Positions 1-7,774 of a stretch of 15,096 bases of DNA are shown one piece after another. Source of the stretch: Treponema sp. (GTDB lineage Bacteria; Spirochaetota; Spirochaetia; Treponematales; Breznakiellaceae); NCBI GenBank assembly GCA_031281855.1, contig JAITEW010000146.1, positions 1 through 15,096 on the forward strand. The letters are read 5' to 3'. The notes beneath the pieces were generated by a model. It worked only from the letters and a program-made list of their open reading frames with translations. It did not search any database and was not told the origin of the DNA. The translations under genes and the position numbers were made by a program. How positions within the stretch are numbered: the first letter of the stretch is position 1; every line of letters begins with the position of its first letter.

Positions 1-1010
1 TGGATGACCATTTCGGGGATCACGGGGTTTACCTTGCCGGGCATGATGGTGCTGCCCGCCTGGAGGGGCGGCAGGGTGATTTCCCCCAGGCCGCCCCGGG
101 GGCCTGAGTTCATCAGCCTGAGGTCCCCGGCTATTTTGGAGAGGTTCACCGCCAGGGCTTTGAGGAGGCCCGAGACCTCTACAAACACGTCGTTGTTCTG
201 GGTGATGTCCATGGGGTATTCCGCGGCGGCCAGCCCCAGGCCGGTGATTTCCCGCAGTTCCTCGATCACCGCGCAGCGGTACTTCCGGGTCGTCCGGTCC
301 GTATCGTGGAGGCCCACCGCCGCGCCGCCGATATTCACCTGCCGCAGCCGTTCCTCCGCCTTGTAAAGCCGCCAGCGGTCCCTGGCTATGGCCTGGGCCC
401 AGGCGGCGAATTCGTTCCCCAGTGTAACGGGCACCGCGTCCATGAGTTCGGTGCGGCCCAGTTTGGGGATGTCATCAAAGGCGGCTTCTTTTTCTTGCAG
501 GGCTTCCTGGAGTTTGGCGCAGTGATCGCTTAATTCCCGCAGCAGGCCGATAGCGGCGATCCGCAGGGCCGTGGGGTATACATCGTTGGTGGACTGGCCC
601 CGGTTCACATCGTCCAGGGGGTGAACCACCTGGTACGCGCCGGGCTTTTCCCCCAGCAGCCGCAGGGCCAGGTTGGCGATAACCTCGTTGACGTTCATGT
701 GGGCCGAAGTACCGGCCCCCCCCTGGAGGGCGCTGGTGATAAAGGCGTCGTCCGCCTCCCCGGCAAGGACCAAATCGCAGGCTGCGGCAATGGCCCCGAA
801 AACCCCCGCCTGGCCGCCGGCAGCCCTGGCCCCGGTTTTTTGCCAACTCCGGGCAGCGGCTTTTTTAATCTGCGCTATAGCGTAGATCAAAGAGAGGGCG
901 GTTTTCTTATAGCCCAGCGAGAAGTTACGCCTTGCCCGCCCGGTCTGGATGCCGTAGAGGCAATCGTCCGGCAGTTCCAGTTCTCCCAGTCCGTCCTTTT
1001 CAATCCGCAT
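1..1010 (-). CDS. aspA: Aspartate ammonia-lyase (partial, C-terminus beyond left edge)
   Basis: Cytosolic fumarase/aspartase-superfamily enzyme that deaminates L-aspartate to fumarate and ammonia. The visible 336 codons carry the family landmarks in order: LYGIQTGRA near the N-terminus, GGAGTSAHMNVNEVIAN, STNDVYPTA, GRTELMDAVPVTLG, and the signature loop GSTIMPGKVNPVIPEM at the window edge, which keeps the serine after the glycine expected to be catalytic. The C-terminal third is off the edge. The ATG at 1010 is chosen because it lies inside the end of hydF, giving an 11-base overlap typical of translational coupling, and because the protein then begins MRIEKDGLGELELPDD as in family members. 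Argininosuccinate lyase and class II fumarase are less likely given the GIQT and NPVIPEM context. The linkage with hydF suggests a role connected to hydrogenase maturation or fermentative nitrogen flow, which is inference. Confidence 0.9.
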   Translation of the reverse strand, partial: MRIEKDGLGELELPDDCLYGIQTGRARRNFSLGYKKTALSLIYAIAQIKKAAARSWQKTGARAAGGQAGVFGAIAAACDLVLAGEADDAFITSALQGGAGTSAHMNVNEVIANLALRLLGEKPGAYQVVHPLDDVNRGQSTNDVYPTALRIAAIGLLRELSDHCAKLQEALQEKEAAFDDIPKLGRTELMDAVPVTLGNEFAAWAQAIARDRWRLYKAEERLRQVNIGGAAVGLHDTDRTTRKYRCAVIEELREITGLGLAAAEYPMDITQNNDVFVEVSGLLKALAVNLSKIAGDLRLMNSGPRGGLGEITLPPLQAGSTIMPGKVNPVIPEMVI

Positions 1011-2229
1011 GATCCGCCCCATCCAGCTCCGCCAGGATATGGGGGAACATGGCCACGCTGCGCCGCAAAATGCCCTGCGTATGGGCGATGATAATTCCGT
1101 AATTGCTCATAGGCACGCCCTGATCCGCAGCGCAGCGGAGCCGGTACTGCATCTCCCGCTGGTTGAGCATACAGGCCCCGCAGTGGACAATCAGCGCGTA
1201 AGGCGAAAGATCCTCCGGGAAGCTGCCCCCTGATGTGAAGGCGAACTCGGGCTCCTTCCCGGTGTAATTTCTGATCCACCTCGGGAGCTTTACCGTGCCG
1301 ATGTCGTCGCACTGGCGGTGGTGGGTGCAGCCCTCACAGATCAGCACGCGGCTTTTGTCCTCAAGGCGGTCCAGCGCCGCAGCGCCCTGTACAGCCTGGG
1401 CCAGCGCGCCTTTGTACCGCGCAAAGAGAATGGAAAAACTGGTAAGGGGAATATCCTTAGGCGTGTCGGCTGAAACCTTGGCGAAGACCTGGCTGTCGGT
1501 GATCACCAGCGCGGGCTTTTTCCCCAGATGTTCCAGGGTCTCACGGAGTTCAAATTCCTTTACCACAATAGCGGCGGCGTCGGCCTCCAGAATGTCCCGT
1601 ATGGTTTGCTGCTGGGGCAGAATGAGGCGGCCTTTAGGCGCCGCTTTATCGACAGGCGTTACGAGCACCACAAAATCCCCGGGCCGGATAAGGTCCGCAA
1701 CGATGCGGAGTTTTGGTTCCCTGGGGCTGCCTAAATGGGCGATTCGTTCCTTGAGCTCCCTGATGTTTTCCCCGGTTTTGGCGCTCACCATGATCTGCCC
1801 GGCTTCGGGACCGGCGTCTCCCGCATTTCTGTCAAGGAGATCGCATTTGTTAAAAGCGATAATAAACGGCAGGTCCCGTTCCCGGAAAAGGCGCAGCAGC
1901 TCTTCGTCTGCCGGGCAGAGCCCCAGGGGCGCCTCGGCGACCAGGACCGCCACATCAGTCTTGTTCAGCACCTGCCGCGCCTTCCGCACCCGCAGCGCCC
2001 CAAGCTCGCCTTCATCGTCAATCCCAGGCGTATCGATAACCACCACCGGCCCCAGGGGAAGCAGTTCCATCGCCTTATAGACCGGATCGGTGGTCGTCCC
2101 CTTCTGCTCAGACACGACAGCCAGGTCCTGCCCGGTAACTGCGTTCAAAAGACTCGACTTCCCTGCGTTCCTTATGCCGAAAAACGCGATATGAACCCTG
2201 TCCGCCTGGGGCGTGTCATTCAGTCCCAT
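1000..2229 (-). CDS. hydF: [FeFe]-hydrogenase maturation GTPase HydF
   Basis: Scaffold/carrier GTPase that receives the precursor diiron subcluster made with HydE and HydG and passes it to the [FeFe]-hydrogenase. The 409 residues match the usual family length. The N-terminal Era/MnmE-type G domain shows G1 GIRNAGKS (18-25), the G2 region GTTTDPVYKAME (44-55), G3 DTPG (66-69) and G4 NKCD. The C-terminal iron-sulfur site is complete: C301-T-H303, then 46 residues, then C350-G-A-C353, preceded by H349, matching the HydF pattern CxHx46-53CxxC. The ATG at 2229 gives the typical MGLNDTP start; the frame stays open far upstream only because it runs antisense to mnmG. The reading frame overlaps the downstream lyase gene by 11 bases. 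No hydE, hydG or hydrogenase gene is in the window. MnmE is ruled out by the FeS motif and lack of an MnmE-type N-terminus. Confidence 0.96.
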   Translation of the reverse strand: MGLNDTPQADRVHIAFFGIRNAGKSSLLNAVTGQDLAVVSEQKGTTTDPVYKAMELLPLGPVVVIDTPGIDDEGELGALRVRKARQVLNKTDVAVLVAEAPLGLCPADEELLRLFRERDLPFIIAFNKCDLLDRNAGDAGPEAGQIMVSAKTGENIRELKERIAHLGSPREPKLRIVADLIRPGDFVVLVTPVDKAAPKGRLILPQQQTIRDILEADAAAIVVKEFELRETLEHLGKKPALVITDSQVFAKVSADTPKDIPLTSFSILFARYKGALAQAVQGAAALDRLEDKSRVLICEGCTHHRQCDDIGTVKLPRWIRNYTGKEPEFAFTSGGSFPEDLSPYALIVHCGACMLNQREMQYRLRCAADQGVPMSNYGIIIAHTQGILRRSVAMFPHILAELDGADHAD

Positions 2230-2280
2230 ACCTTCATTATACGGCTTTACCCGTACCAGGGGATAGGGCATACTCTGGAT
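2230..2280. promoter_or_regulatory. Divergent hydF/mnmG intergenic spacer
   Basis: Only 51 bases separate the two start codons, so both promoters must lie here or inside the opposing genes. On the minus strand there is a perfect TATAAT at 2241-2236, but its last base is only six bases from the hydF ATG and I find no -35 hexamer 16-19 bases upstream. The only Shine-Dalgarno-like stretch for hydF (GAAGG) lies one base from the ATG, too close to work normally. For mnmG there is GGGGATAGGG further upstream but no well-spaced site. Confidence 0.3.
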
Positions 2281-4038
2281 ATGGACTATGACTGCATAGT
2301 GATAGGCGGCGGGCACGCCGGGATCGAAGCCGCCCTGGCTGCCGCCAGGCTGGGCTTTTCGTGCGCCCTGATCACCCAGAATCCCGACCGTATCGGCGCC
2401 ATGTCCTGCAATCCCGCTATCGGGGGCCTTTCCAAAGGCAACCTGGTACGGGAAGTCGATGCCCTGGGCGGCGAAATGGCGCGGCTTATCGACAAAACCA
2501 TGATCCAGTACCGGGTGCTCAACCGATCCCGGGGGCCTGCGGTACAGGCCCCCAGAGCCCAGGCGGACAAGCAGGCATACCAGGCCGCAGCCCGGGAGGC
2601 GGTGGAAAACCGGAAAGGCCTCACGGTTTTTATGGACACAGTAACCGATCTTGTAACATCGCGCGATACAGGCGAAGCCGGACCGGACCAGGTGCGGGGA
2701 GTCGTTACCTGCAGGGGGCGCAGCATCACAAGCCGGACGGTGATCCTGGCTGCAGGAACCTTTATGGAAGCGAAAGTTTTCATCGGCGAATACGACGCCC
2801 TCCAGGGCAGGCTGGGGGAGGGGGCGGCCCTGGGGCTGGGACAAAACCTCCGCCGCAGGGGCTTTCCGATAGGGCGGCTCAAGACCGGAACCCCTGCCCG
2901 TATCGCAGGGAACTCTATCGACTATTCCAGGACCGAACGCCAGGATGGTGAAGACGCGGCTCCTTTTTCTTTTGACCGCGAACCGGGAACTGTCCCGGAG
3001 CGGCCCTCGGTTCCCTGCTGGATCACCTACACCTGCCCGAAGACCCACGATGTCATCAGGGCCAACATTGGCCGTTCGCCGCTCTATGGCGGCAAAATCG
3101 TAGGAGCAGGCCCCAGGTACTGCCCTTCTATCGAAGACAAGGTGATGCGTTTCCCTGAACGTGAGCGGCACCACATCTTTATCGAACCTGAAGGGCTCTA
3201 CACCAACGAGATGTACCTCAACGGCCTTTCCAGTTCCCTTCCGGAAGACGTGCAGGCGGCGTTTATCCGCACTATACCGGGCCTTGAGGAGGCGGTCATA
3301 GTCCGCCCGGCATACGCTGTGGAGTACGATTACCTCGATCCCCTGGATCTCTACCCCACGCTGGAATCCAAGCGCCTTTCCGGTTTTTTTACCGCAGGGC
3401 AGACCAACGGCAGTTCGGGCTACGAAGAAGCTGCGGCCCAGGGCCTTATAGCAGGGATCAACGCTGCCCAGAAAATGCGCGGCGCCCCTCCTGTGATCCT
3501 GGGCCGTGCCGAGGCATACATCGGCGTCCTGGTGGACGACCTTACCACCCTGGGCGCCAAAGAACCGTACCGCATGTTCACCAGCCGCGCCGAACACCGC
3601 CTGGTACTGCGCCACGACACTGCGGACACCCGGCTTACCCCCAAAGGCCGGGACCTGGGCCTTGTCGGCGATGAACGCTGGGAGCGGTTTGTCAGGAAAA
3701 CCCGGGGTCTTGAGGCAATCGCCGAACTCCTGGGCCGCCGCGCCTCTGCTGATGAGGAACTTTCCCTTTGGCCCGCTGAATGGATCGAACGGGTACGCCT
3801 GGACATGAAGTACTCCGGGTATGTTGAAAAGGAAAACCGGGCTGCCGCCAAGCTGTCCAGGATGGATTCCATAAAGCTGGACCCTGCGCTGGATTACGGG
3901 GCGATCCCGGGGCTTTCAGCAGAGGCCAGGGAGAAACTCGGAACCGTGCGGCCCCTCACAGTAGGCCAGGCCGCCAGGGTACCGGGAGTGCGCCAGGGGG
4001 ATATCGCGCTGCTGATTATTCTTGCGAAAAGGCAATAA
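2281..4038 (+). CDS. mnmG: tRNA uridine-5-carboxymethylaminomethyl modification enzyme MnmG (GidA)
   Basis: FAD-dependent enzyme that with the GTPase MnmE installs the (carboxymethyl)aminomethyl group at C5 of wobble U34 in certain tRNAs. The Rossmann dinucleotide motif IGGGHAGIEAA is at residues 8-18. Further family motifs follow: SCNPAIGGLSKGNLVREVDALGGE, LKTGTPARI, CPSIEDKV, the loop AGQTNGSSGYEEAAAQGL (usually AGQINGTTGYEEAAAQGL), FTSRAEHRL and the C-terminal GQAARVPGV. The ATG at 2281 is chosen because the FAD motif must sit at the extreme N-terminus. At 585 residues it is about 40 shorter than typical MnmG (E. coli about 629). The shortening is in the segment before LDMKYSGYVEKE, where the usual rrPe.tye.l stretch is missing. 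MnmE is not in the window. Confidence 0.96.
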   Translation: MDYDCIVIGGGHAGIEAALAAARLGFSCALITQNPDRIGAMSCNPAIGGLSKGNLVREVDALGGEMARLIDKTMIQYRVLNRSRGPAVQAPRAQADKQAYQAAAREAVENRKGLTVFMDTVTDLVTSRDTGEAGPDQVRGVVTCRGRSITSRTVILAAGTFMEAKVFIGEYDALQGRLGEGAALGLGQNLRRRGFPIGRLKTGTPARIAGNSIDYSRTERQDGEDAAPFSFDREPGTVPERPSVPCWITYTCPKTHDVIRANIGRSPLYGGKIVGAGPRYCPSIEDKVMRFPERERHHIFIEPEGLYTNEMYLNGLSSSLPEDVQAAFIRTIPGLEEAVIVRPAYAVEYDYLDPLDLYPTLESKRLSGFFTAGQTNGSSGYEEAAAQGLIAGINAAQKMRGAPPVILGRAEAYIGVLVDDLTTLGAKEPYRMFTSRAEHRLVLRHDTADTRLTPKGRDLGLVGDERWERFVRKTRGLEAIAELLGRRASADEELSLWPAEWIERVRLDMKYSGYVEKENRAAAKLSRMDSIKLDPALDYGAIPGLSAEAREKLGTVRPLTVGQAARVPGVRQGDIALLIILAKRQ

Positions 4039-4060
4039 ATCACCTATAGTTTATTTAATT

Positions 4061-5368
4061 ATGGAAATAAAGTGGATAATTTTAGGCATCACAGTGCTGA
4101 TGTACGTTCTTATCGTAATTTTTCCTGGCAAAAAGTCCTGGGTAAGCGTAGGCGCCGCGATCCTCCTTCTGGTCCTGGGCATCATTCCCAATAGGGCGTC
4201 AGGAACAGAAGCCCTCAACTGGGCGGCCCTGACAGGGCACATCAACTGGACGGTGCTGATGATCTACGTAGGCAGCCTCGTTATCGCTGAACTGTTTATC
4301 TACTCCCGGGTTCCTGCGGTTATCGCCGATTCCATCATCATCCGTGCTCCTAACGTGGGCATCGCCATGGTAGCCATACTGATCATGACCGGCCTCATTT
4401 CGGCGTTTGTGGAAAACGTGGCTACCGTCCTGGTAATGGCCCCAATCGCCCTGGCCCTCTGCGCCAAGCTCAAGTTGAATCCGTCGCTTTTTATGGTAGG
4501 CCTTGCGGTAATCGCCAACCTCCAGGGGACAGCCACCCTGGTAGGGGACCCGCCGTCCATGATCTTCGCCGATTACGCCGGGTACGGTTTTAACGATTTC
4601 TTTGTCTATCACGGGAAACTCTCGATCTTCTTCGCCGTCCAGGCGGGCATGATCGCGGGGGCTCTTTTCTTCTACGCCTTCTTCGCCAAAAGCGGCAAAG
4701 ATAAGGCCGAAATTACACGTGAAAAGATCCTCACTATGATACCTTCTGTCCTCCTTATCCTGATGATAGCGGGCCTGGCGGGCGCTTCTTTTATTTACGG
4801 CGGCATTTCCCTGCTTTCGGGAATTATCGTCATGGTCCTGGGCGTCGCGGGCCTTGTGTGGTACAAGTTCGTCCGCCGCCAGGACAACAGGGAAATAGCC
4901 CGTCTGGTAAAAAGCCTCGACTGGGACACCGCCCTTTTCCTCATCGGCATCTTCGTGGTAGTAGGGGCGATTTCCGAAACAGGCCTCCTGGACGACTTCA
5001 CAGCCTTGCTTTCCAGGGTTGTAGGGGACAATGTATTTCTGGGCTTTTTCCTGATCGTTGCGGTTTCCACGGTTATCTCGGGCTTTGTGGATAACGTACC
5101 GTACATCATCATTATGCTGCCTGTGGCCCGGAGCATGGCCGCAGGGCTTTCCCTGGCCCCGGAACTCTATATGTTCGCGCTGCTCATCGGTTCCTGCATG
5201 GGCGGCAACCTCACCCCTTTCGGCGCTTCCGCCAATGTGGTCGCTGTAGGCATCCTAAAGAAAGAAGGGGTCAGCATGAACTTCGGTCAATGGCTTAAAA
5301 TCGGCATCCCCTTCACGCTGCTTACCACCGGAGCCGCGTCGCTCTTTGTCTGGCTGGTATGGCGGTAG
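4061..5368 (+). CDS. ArsB/NhaD/SLC13-type (ion transporter superfamily) membrane transporter
   Basis: Polytopic inner-membrane carrier of 435 residues, almost wholly hydrophobic with about 10-12 predicted membrane spans. It shows the two inverted-repeat signatures of the family that includes ArsB arsenite pumps, NhaD Na+/H+ antiporters, citrate carriers and the P protein. The first half has FVENVATVLVMAPIAL then GTATLVGDPPSMIFADYAG. The second half has GFVDNVPYIIIMLPVA then GSCMGGNLTPFGASANVVAVGI. The asparagines and small-residue hairpins in these motifs form the substrate site in relatives. Substrate cannot be read from sequence; no ars genes adjoin it. The ATG at 4061 (MEIKWIIL) is preferred over a TTG at 4022 that would overlap mnmG, although neither has a clear ribosome-binding site. 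It is probably co-transcribed with mnmG, 22 bases upstream. Confidence 0.85.
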   Translation: MEIKWIILGITVLMYVLIVIFPGKKSWVSVGAAILLLVLGIIPNRASGTEALNWAALTGHINWTVLMIYVGSLVIAELFIYSRVPAVIADSIIIRAPNVGIAMVAILIMTGLISAFVENVATVLVMAPIALALCAKLKLNPSLFMVGLAVIANLQGTATLVGDPPSMIFADYAGYGFNDFFVYHGKLSIFFAVQAGMIAGALFFYAFFAKSGKDKAEITREKILTMIPSVLLILMIAGLAGASFIYGGISLLSGIIVMVLGVAGLVWYKFVRRQDNREIARLVKSLDWDTALFLIGIFVVVGAISETGLLDDFTALLSRVVGDNVFLGFFLIVAVSTVISGFVDNVPYIIIMLPVARSMAAGLSLAPELYMFALLIGSCMGGNLTPFGASANVVAVGILKKEGVSMNFGQWLKIGIPFTLLTTGAASLFVWLVWR

Positions 5369-5556
5369 GCTGTGAAACACGGCTGCGAAGTTACCTGCGA
5401 AGCAACAACTTCGCCCTGAAGCTATGCTTGACCCGCAATTGCTCCCGACAAGCCGGGAGCGGTGAAAACCCCGGGAAAAACGCTTGTAGAGTCCGCCTTC
5501 GCTATATACCACCATTGGTAAATCCCCTGCCTTCAGTCCACCCCCCCTCCCCTGGT
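5369..5556. other. Intergenic region between convergent genes, no coding sequence supported
   Basis: This 188-base gap separates the ends of the plus-strand transporter and the minus-strand lipoprotein gene. Short open frames cross it but none has a credible start site or recognisable protein. It holds two inverted repeats: GCGAAGTT (5385-5392) pairing with AACTTCGC (5407-5414) across a 14-base loop, with CTGCGAAG also repeated directly at 5383 and 5396; and GCTCCCG pairing with CGGGAGC (5441-5460). Confidence 0.6.
5441..5460. terminator. Possible bidirectional terminator hairpin without T-tract
   Basis: A perfect 7-bp GC-rich stem (GCTCCCG / CGGGAGC) with a six-base loop ACAAGC lies between two converging genes, where a shared transcription end is expected. 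Neither side has the run of T that an intrinsic terminator normally needs, so termination would be weak or factor-assisted. It could equally be an unrelated inverted repeat. Confidence 0.3.
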
Positions 5557-6210
5557 CTACTGGGCCACAAATTCGGCGCCTCTTTGGGTTTTTACCTCAA
5601 GGCTCGACAGGGCGAGGTACAAATAAGAGTACCCCTCTTCTTCGTAGGATTTCAGAACCCCCACAGCCTCAACCCAGTCATCAACTGAGGGGTAGAGGCT
5701 GTCCGGCTGGTTTGTATCCCAGGCTACTTCAAAACCAGCGTTGCCGTCGTATCCGCAGCATCCGGGGCCGTAACGGATCACGAAACAGTAATCTGCTTCT
5801 ATGCCCTGTTCCTGTTTGAAAAGCCCTTCTAGTTTGATCGTTTTTCCCAGGTAGTCTTCGGGATTAAGGTACACATCGTTGGTCTGGGCTATGAACATCT
5901 TTTCTCTGATTTCAATGATCATTCCGGGAGTTTCAGCAGGACGGACAAAAGGATGAACCGGGGCTTCCTCCTGACCGGCTGCAAGAGGAGCCAGGACTTC
6001 GGTTTGATTAACAGAAGGAGAAGTTTCGATCCACGCTGTTTCGCTCAAATCGGTCAGAGCCGCAGGTCCCGGAACTTTTATCCCTCCGCAGCCGGAAACC
6101 AGAAAACAAAAAACAATTAAGACCGTAAAACTGATGAAAGCCGGACAGGCAAAGCTTGCTTCCCCAAAGGCTGAAGTTTTGGAACAGCCTCTTGTGTAAA
6201 TTTTTTTCAT
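5557..6210 (-). CDS. Lipoprotein with YcgQ/DUF1980-like C-terminal domain
   Basis: Membrane-anchored lipoprotein of 217 residues. A hydrophobic stretch (about 24-38) ends in the lipobox LVSGC with C41 as the predicted lipidated residue. A linker rich in Pro, Glu and Ala (about 42-96) leads to a domain (about 97-217) with IREKMFIAQTNDVYLN, YLGKTIKLEG, YCFVIRYGPGCCG (C142, C151, C152) and WVEAVGVL. I recognise this as like the C-terminal domain of YcgQ/TIGR03943 proteins, often found beside a YcgR permease; its function is unknown and a metal link is inference. The ATG at 6210 has a good AGAAGG site eight bases upstream and overlaps the permease stop (ATGA), so the gene belongs to the metal-transport operon. 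The signal peptide is unusually long (40 residues) because residues 7-20 are encoded by a copy of a repeat found near pstC. Confidence 0.8.
   Translation of the reverse strand: MKKIYTRGCSKTSAFGEASFACPAFISFTVLIVFCFLVSGCGGIKVPGPAALTDLSETAWIETSPSVNQTEVLAPLAAGQEEAPVHPFVRPAETPGMIIEIREKMFIAQTNDVYLNPEDYLGKTIKLEGLFKQEQGIEADYCFVIRYGPGCCGYDGNAGFEVAWDTNQPDSLYPSVDDWVEAVGVLKSYEEEGYSYLYLALSSLEVKTQRGAEFVAQ
6153..6191 (+). repeat. Degenerate copy of a palindromic repeat, inside the lipoprotein gene
   Basis: The right arm (6171-6191) is identical over 21 bases to 9989-10009, in the same orientation on the plus strand, and contains AGTTTTGGAACAGCC. The left side (6153-6170) resembles the left arm of the other copy (shared GCTTG, TTCC and AAA) but has diverged so that the hairpin no longer pairs well. 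Read on the minus strand it encodes residues 7-20 of the lipoprotein signal peptide without breaking the frame. Confidence 0.75.
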
Positions 6211-7049
6211 ATACTTTTCCTTCTTTTAATAAAAATATTGATACCCCAGAACGCCAAAAACGCGAAAATATTAAGCAGTACGATACTGGCCCCGGTAGGC
6301 GTAGCGTAAACATAGGAGATTACAATGCCTATGAAAAAACAGGATAGGGAAACGCAGACGGCGCAAAGGGTAACGCTTTTGAATTTTTTGAATACACGCA
6401 TGGAAGAGAGGCAGGGGAATATAACCAGCGCCGAAATCAGCACGGCGCCCATCATGCGCATCCCAAGGGCGATAGTAACGGCGGTTAAAAAGGCAATGAG
6501 CATGTTGTAGACGCCGGTTTTCAGCCCCGCGGCTCTGGCGAAGGTTTCATCAAACGTTATGGCGAAAAGTTTGTTGTAAAATAAAACAAATAAAACAAGC
6601 ACCGTTATAGAAAGGGCGATGCTTAAATACACATCGGTTTTGCTCATAGCCAGTATGCTGCCGAAAAGGTAATTGCAAACATCGGTGTTCATGCCCGTTG
6701 TCTGGGATATGATCACCACGCCGACGGCCAGGGAGCTTGTAGAAATGATAGCGATAGCGGCGTCCCCTTTTATAAGGCTTTTTTCACCTATGCGCAGGAG
6801 CAAAAAGGCGGCGGCAACAACCACCGGAATGGCCACTGCCAGGGGAGCAGCGTTCATAGCCGTGGCCAGAGCCAGGGCGCCGAAACCCACATGGGAAAGC
6901 CCGTCGCCGATCATGGAATACCGTTTCAAAACCAGGCTGACGCCGAGCAGGGCAGCGCAGACCGACACAAGGGAGCCTACAATAAAGGCCCGTACCAGAA
7001 AGGTATAAGAGAACATCTCCGCCAGAGTAGCGGCTATATTACCGAACAT
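6207..7049 (-). CDS. Metal ABC transporter permease, ABC-3 (ZnuB/MntB-like) family
   Basis: Inner-membrane permease of 280 residues with about eight hydrophobic spans, expected to form the channel of a zinc, manganese or iron importer. Family landmarks include LVRAFIVGSLVSVCAALLG at the first span, SMIGDGLSHVGFGALALA (the conserved cytoplasmic GDGLSH-type motif), LFGSILAMSKTDV and MRMMGAVLISALVIFP near the C-terminal half. The second of two tandem ATGs (7049) is chosen because GAGG lies six bases upstream; the first (7052) would sit almost on that site. It overlaps the ATPase gene by 11 bases and the lipoprotein start by four. Zinc is the most likely substrate by family, but the sequence does not prove it. 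No periplasmic binding protein gene is linked, which is unusual for this transporter class. Confidence 0.92.
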   Translation of the reverse strand: MFGNIAATLAEMFSYTFLVRAFIVGSLVSVCAALLGVSLVLKRYSMIGDGLSHVGFGALALATAMNAAPLAVAIPVVVAAAFLLLRIGEKSLIKGDAAIAIISTSSLAVGVVIISQTTGMNTDVCNYLFGSILAMSKTDVYLSIALSITVLVLFVLFYNKLFAITFDETFARAAGLKTGVYNMLIAFLTAVTIALGMRMMGAVLISALVIFPCLSSMRVFKKFKSVTLCAVCVSLSCFFIGIVISYVYATPTGASIVLLNIFAFLAFWGINIFIKRRKSI

Positions 7050-7767
7050 CATCCACCTCAGTTTTATTATGCAAAAATTCTTTCCCGACACCCGAATCTG
7101 CGTATTCACCGGCTCCGCCGAAAAAACATTGTTTGTTTTTTAAATGCAAAATCTTGTTCGCGTATTTCAGCGCCGCGTTAACGTCATGCGAAACCATGAT
7201 GATGGTAATTCCTGTTTCCCGGTTTATCTTTTTAAGAAGCTCATACACTTCAAGGCTTATCAGGGGATCAAGGCCCGCAGCGGGTTCGTCAAGTACCAGC
7301 AGTTTTGAAGCCGCGCAGAGGGCCCGTGCGATAAGAACCCTCCGCTGCTGCCCGCCGGACAGTTCCCGGTAGCACTGATTCTTCAAATCTTCTATTAATA
7401 AGAGCCGCATGGCTTCTTCAGCCTGTTGTTTTATTTTCCGGGAGTAGAAAGGACGGAGCCCCAGAGTGCCGATGCTTCCTGAAAGAACGATCTCGGCGAC
7501 TCCGGCGGGGAAATCGTTTCTGACAGCCGTCTGCTGGGAGAGATAACCGGTTTCACCGCCTTTGTTTCCGCAATTTATGACGATACTGCCCTTTATGGGC
7601 GGAGAAAGACCCAATATACCCTTAATCAGGGTAGTTTTGCCTGAACCGTTTTCACCTGCTATACAGAGGTAGTCCCCTGGGGCAACCGAAAAGTTCAGGT
7701 CCGAAACCACCGCATGCCCGTCATACCCGAAAGAAGCGTTTTCACAATAGATCAGCGTTTTCATCAT
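7039..7767 (-). CDS. Metal ABC transporter ATP-binding protein, ZnuC-like
   Basis: Cytoplasmic ATPase of 242 residues that would energise the neighbouring permease. It shows Walker A GENGSGKTT, Q-loop within GYLSQQTAVRNDFP, ABC signature ELSGGQQRR, Walker B LLVLDEPAAGLD and switch histidine in MVSHD. The stretch FPAGVAEIVLSG after the Q-loop resembles zinc/manganese transporters. The start is one of two tandem ATGs (7767 or 7764), giving MMKTLIYCENASFGYDG; an upstream start at 7803 is unlikely because it lies within the best promoter. No Shine-Dalgarno sequence precedes these ATGs and the predicted transcription start falls on or next to the ATG, so the message may be leaderless. It is the first gene of the three-gene operon. 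Confidence 0.92.
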   Translation of the reverse strand: MMKTLIYCENASFGYDGHAVVSDLNFSVAPGDYLCIAGENGSGKTTLIKGILGLSPPIKGSIVINCGNKGGETGYLSQQTAVRNDFPAGVAEIVLSGSIGTLGLRPFYSRKIKQQAEEAMRLLLIEDLKNQCYRELSGGQQRRVLIARALCAASKLLVLDEPAAGLDPLISLEVYELLKKINRETGITIIMVSHDVNAALKYANKILHLKNKQCFFGGAGEYADSGVGKEFLHNKTEVDDVR

Positions 7768-7774
7768 CGCTGGT

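Noticed and set aside
1000..2229. Reading the GTPase beside mnmG as MnmE, its functional partner
   Set aside because: The C-terminal CxHx46CxxC iron-sulfur motif and the MGLNDTP start identify HydF. MnmE ends in a different motif and has a folate-binding N-terminal domain.
1735..2280. Open frame upstream of mnmG in the same frame, antisense to hydF
   Set aside because: The FAD-binding motif must be N-terminal, so 2281 is the start. The extension has no family similarity.
2230..3615. Long open frame continuing upstream of hydF on the minus strand, antisense to mnmG
   Set aside because: The upstream part has no recognisable protein and mirrors mnmG codons. It is a by-product of GC-rich coding sequence. 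HydF family starts agree with 2229.
4061..5368. Calling the transporter ArsB (arsenite pump)
   Set aside because: The family signatures are shared with Na+/H+ and carboxylate carriers, and no arsenic-resistance gene is adjacent, so the substrate is left open.
5359..5688. Plus-strand open frame crossing the convergent gap
   Set aside because: It overlaps both neighbours, has no ribosome-binding site and gives a low-complexity, unrecognisable product.
7105..7109. Upstream start for the metal permease inside the ATPase gene
   Set aside because: It would overlap the ATPase by about 70 bases and add a polar extension not typical of ABC-3 permeases. The ATG at 7049 has a well-spaced ribosome-binding site.
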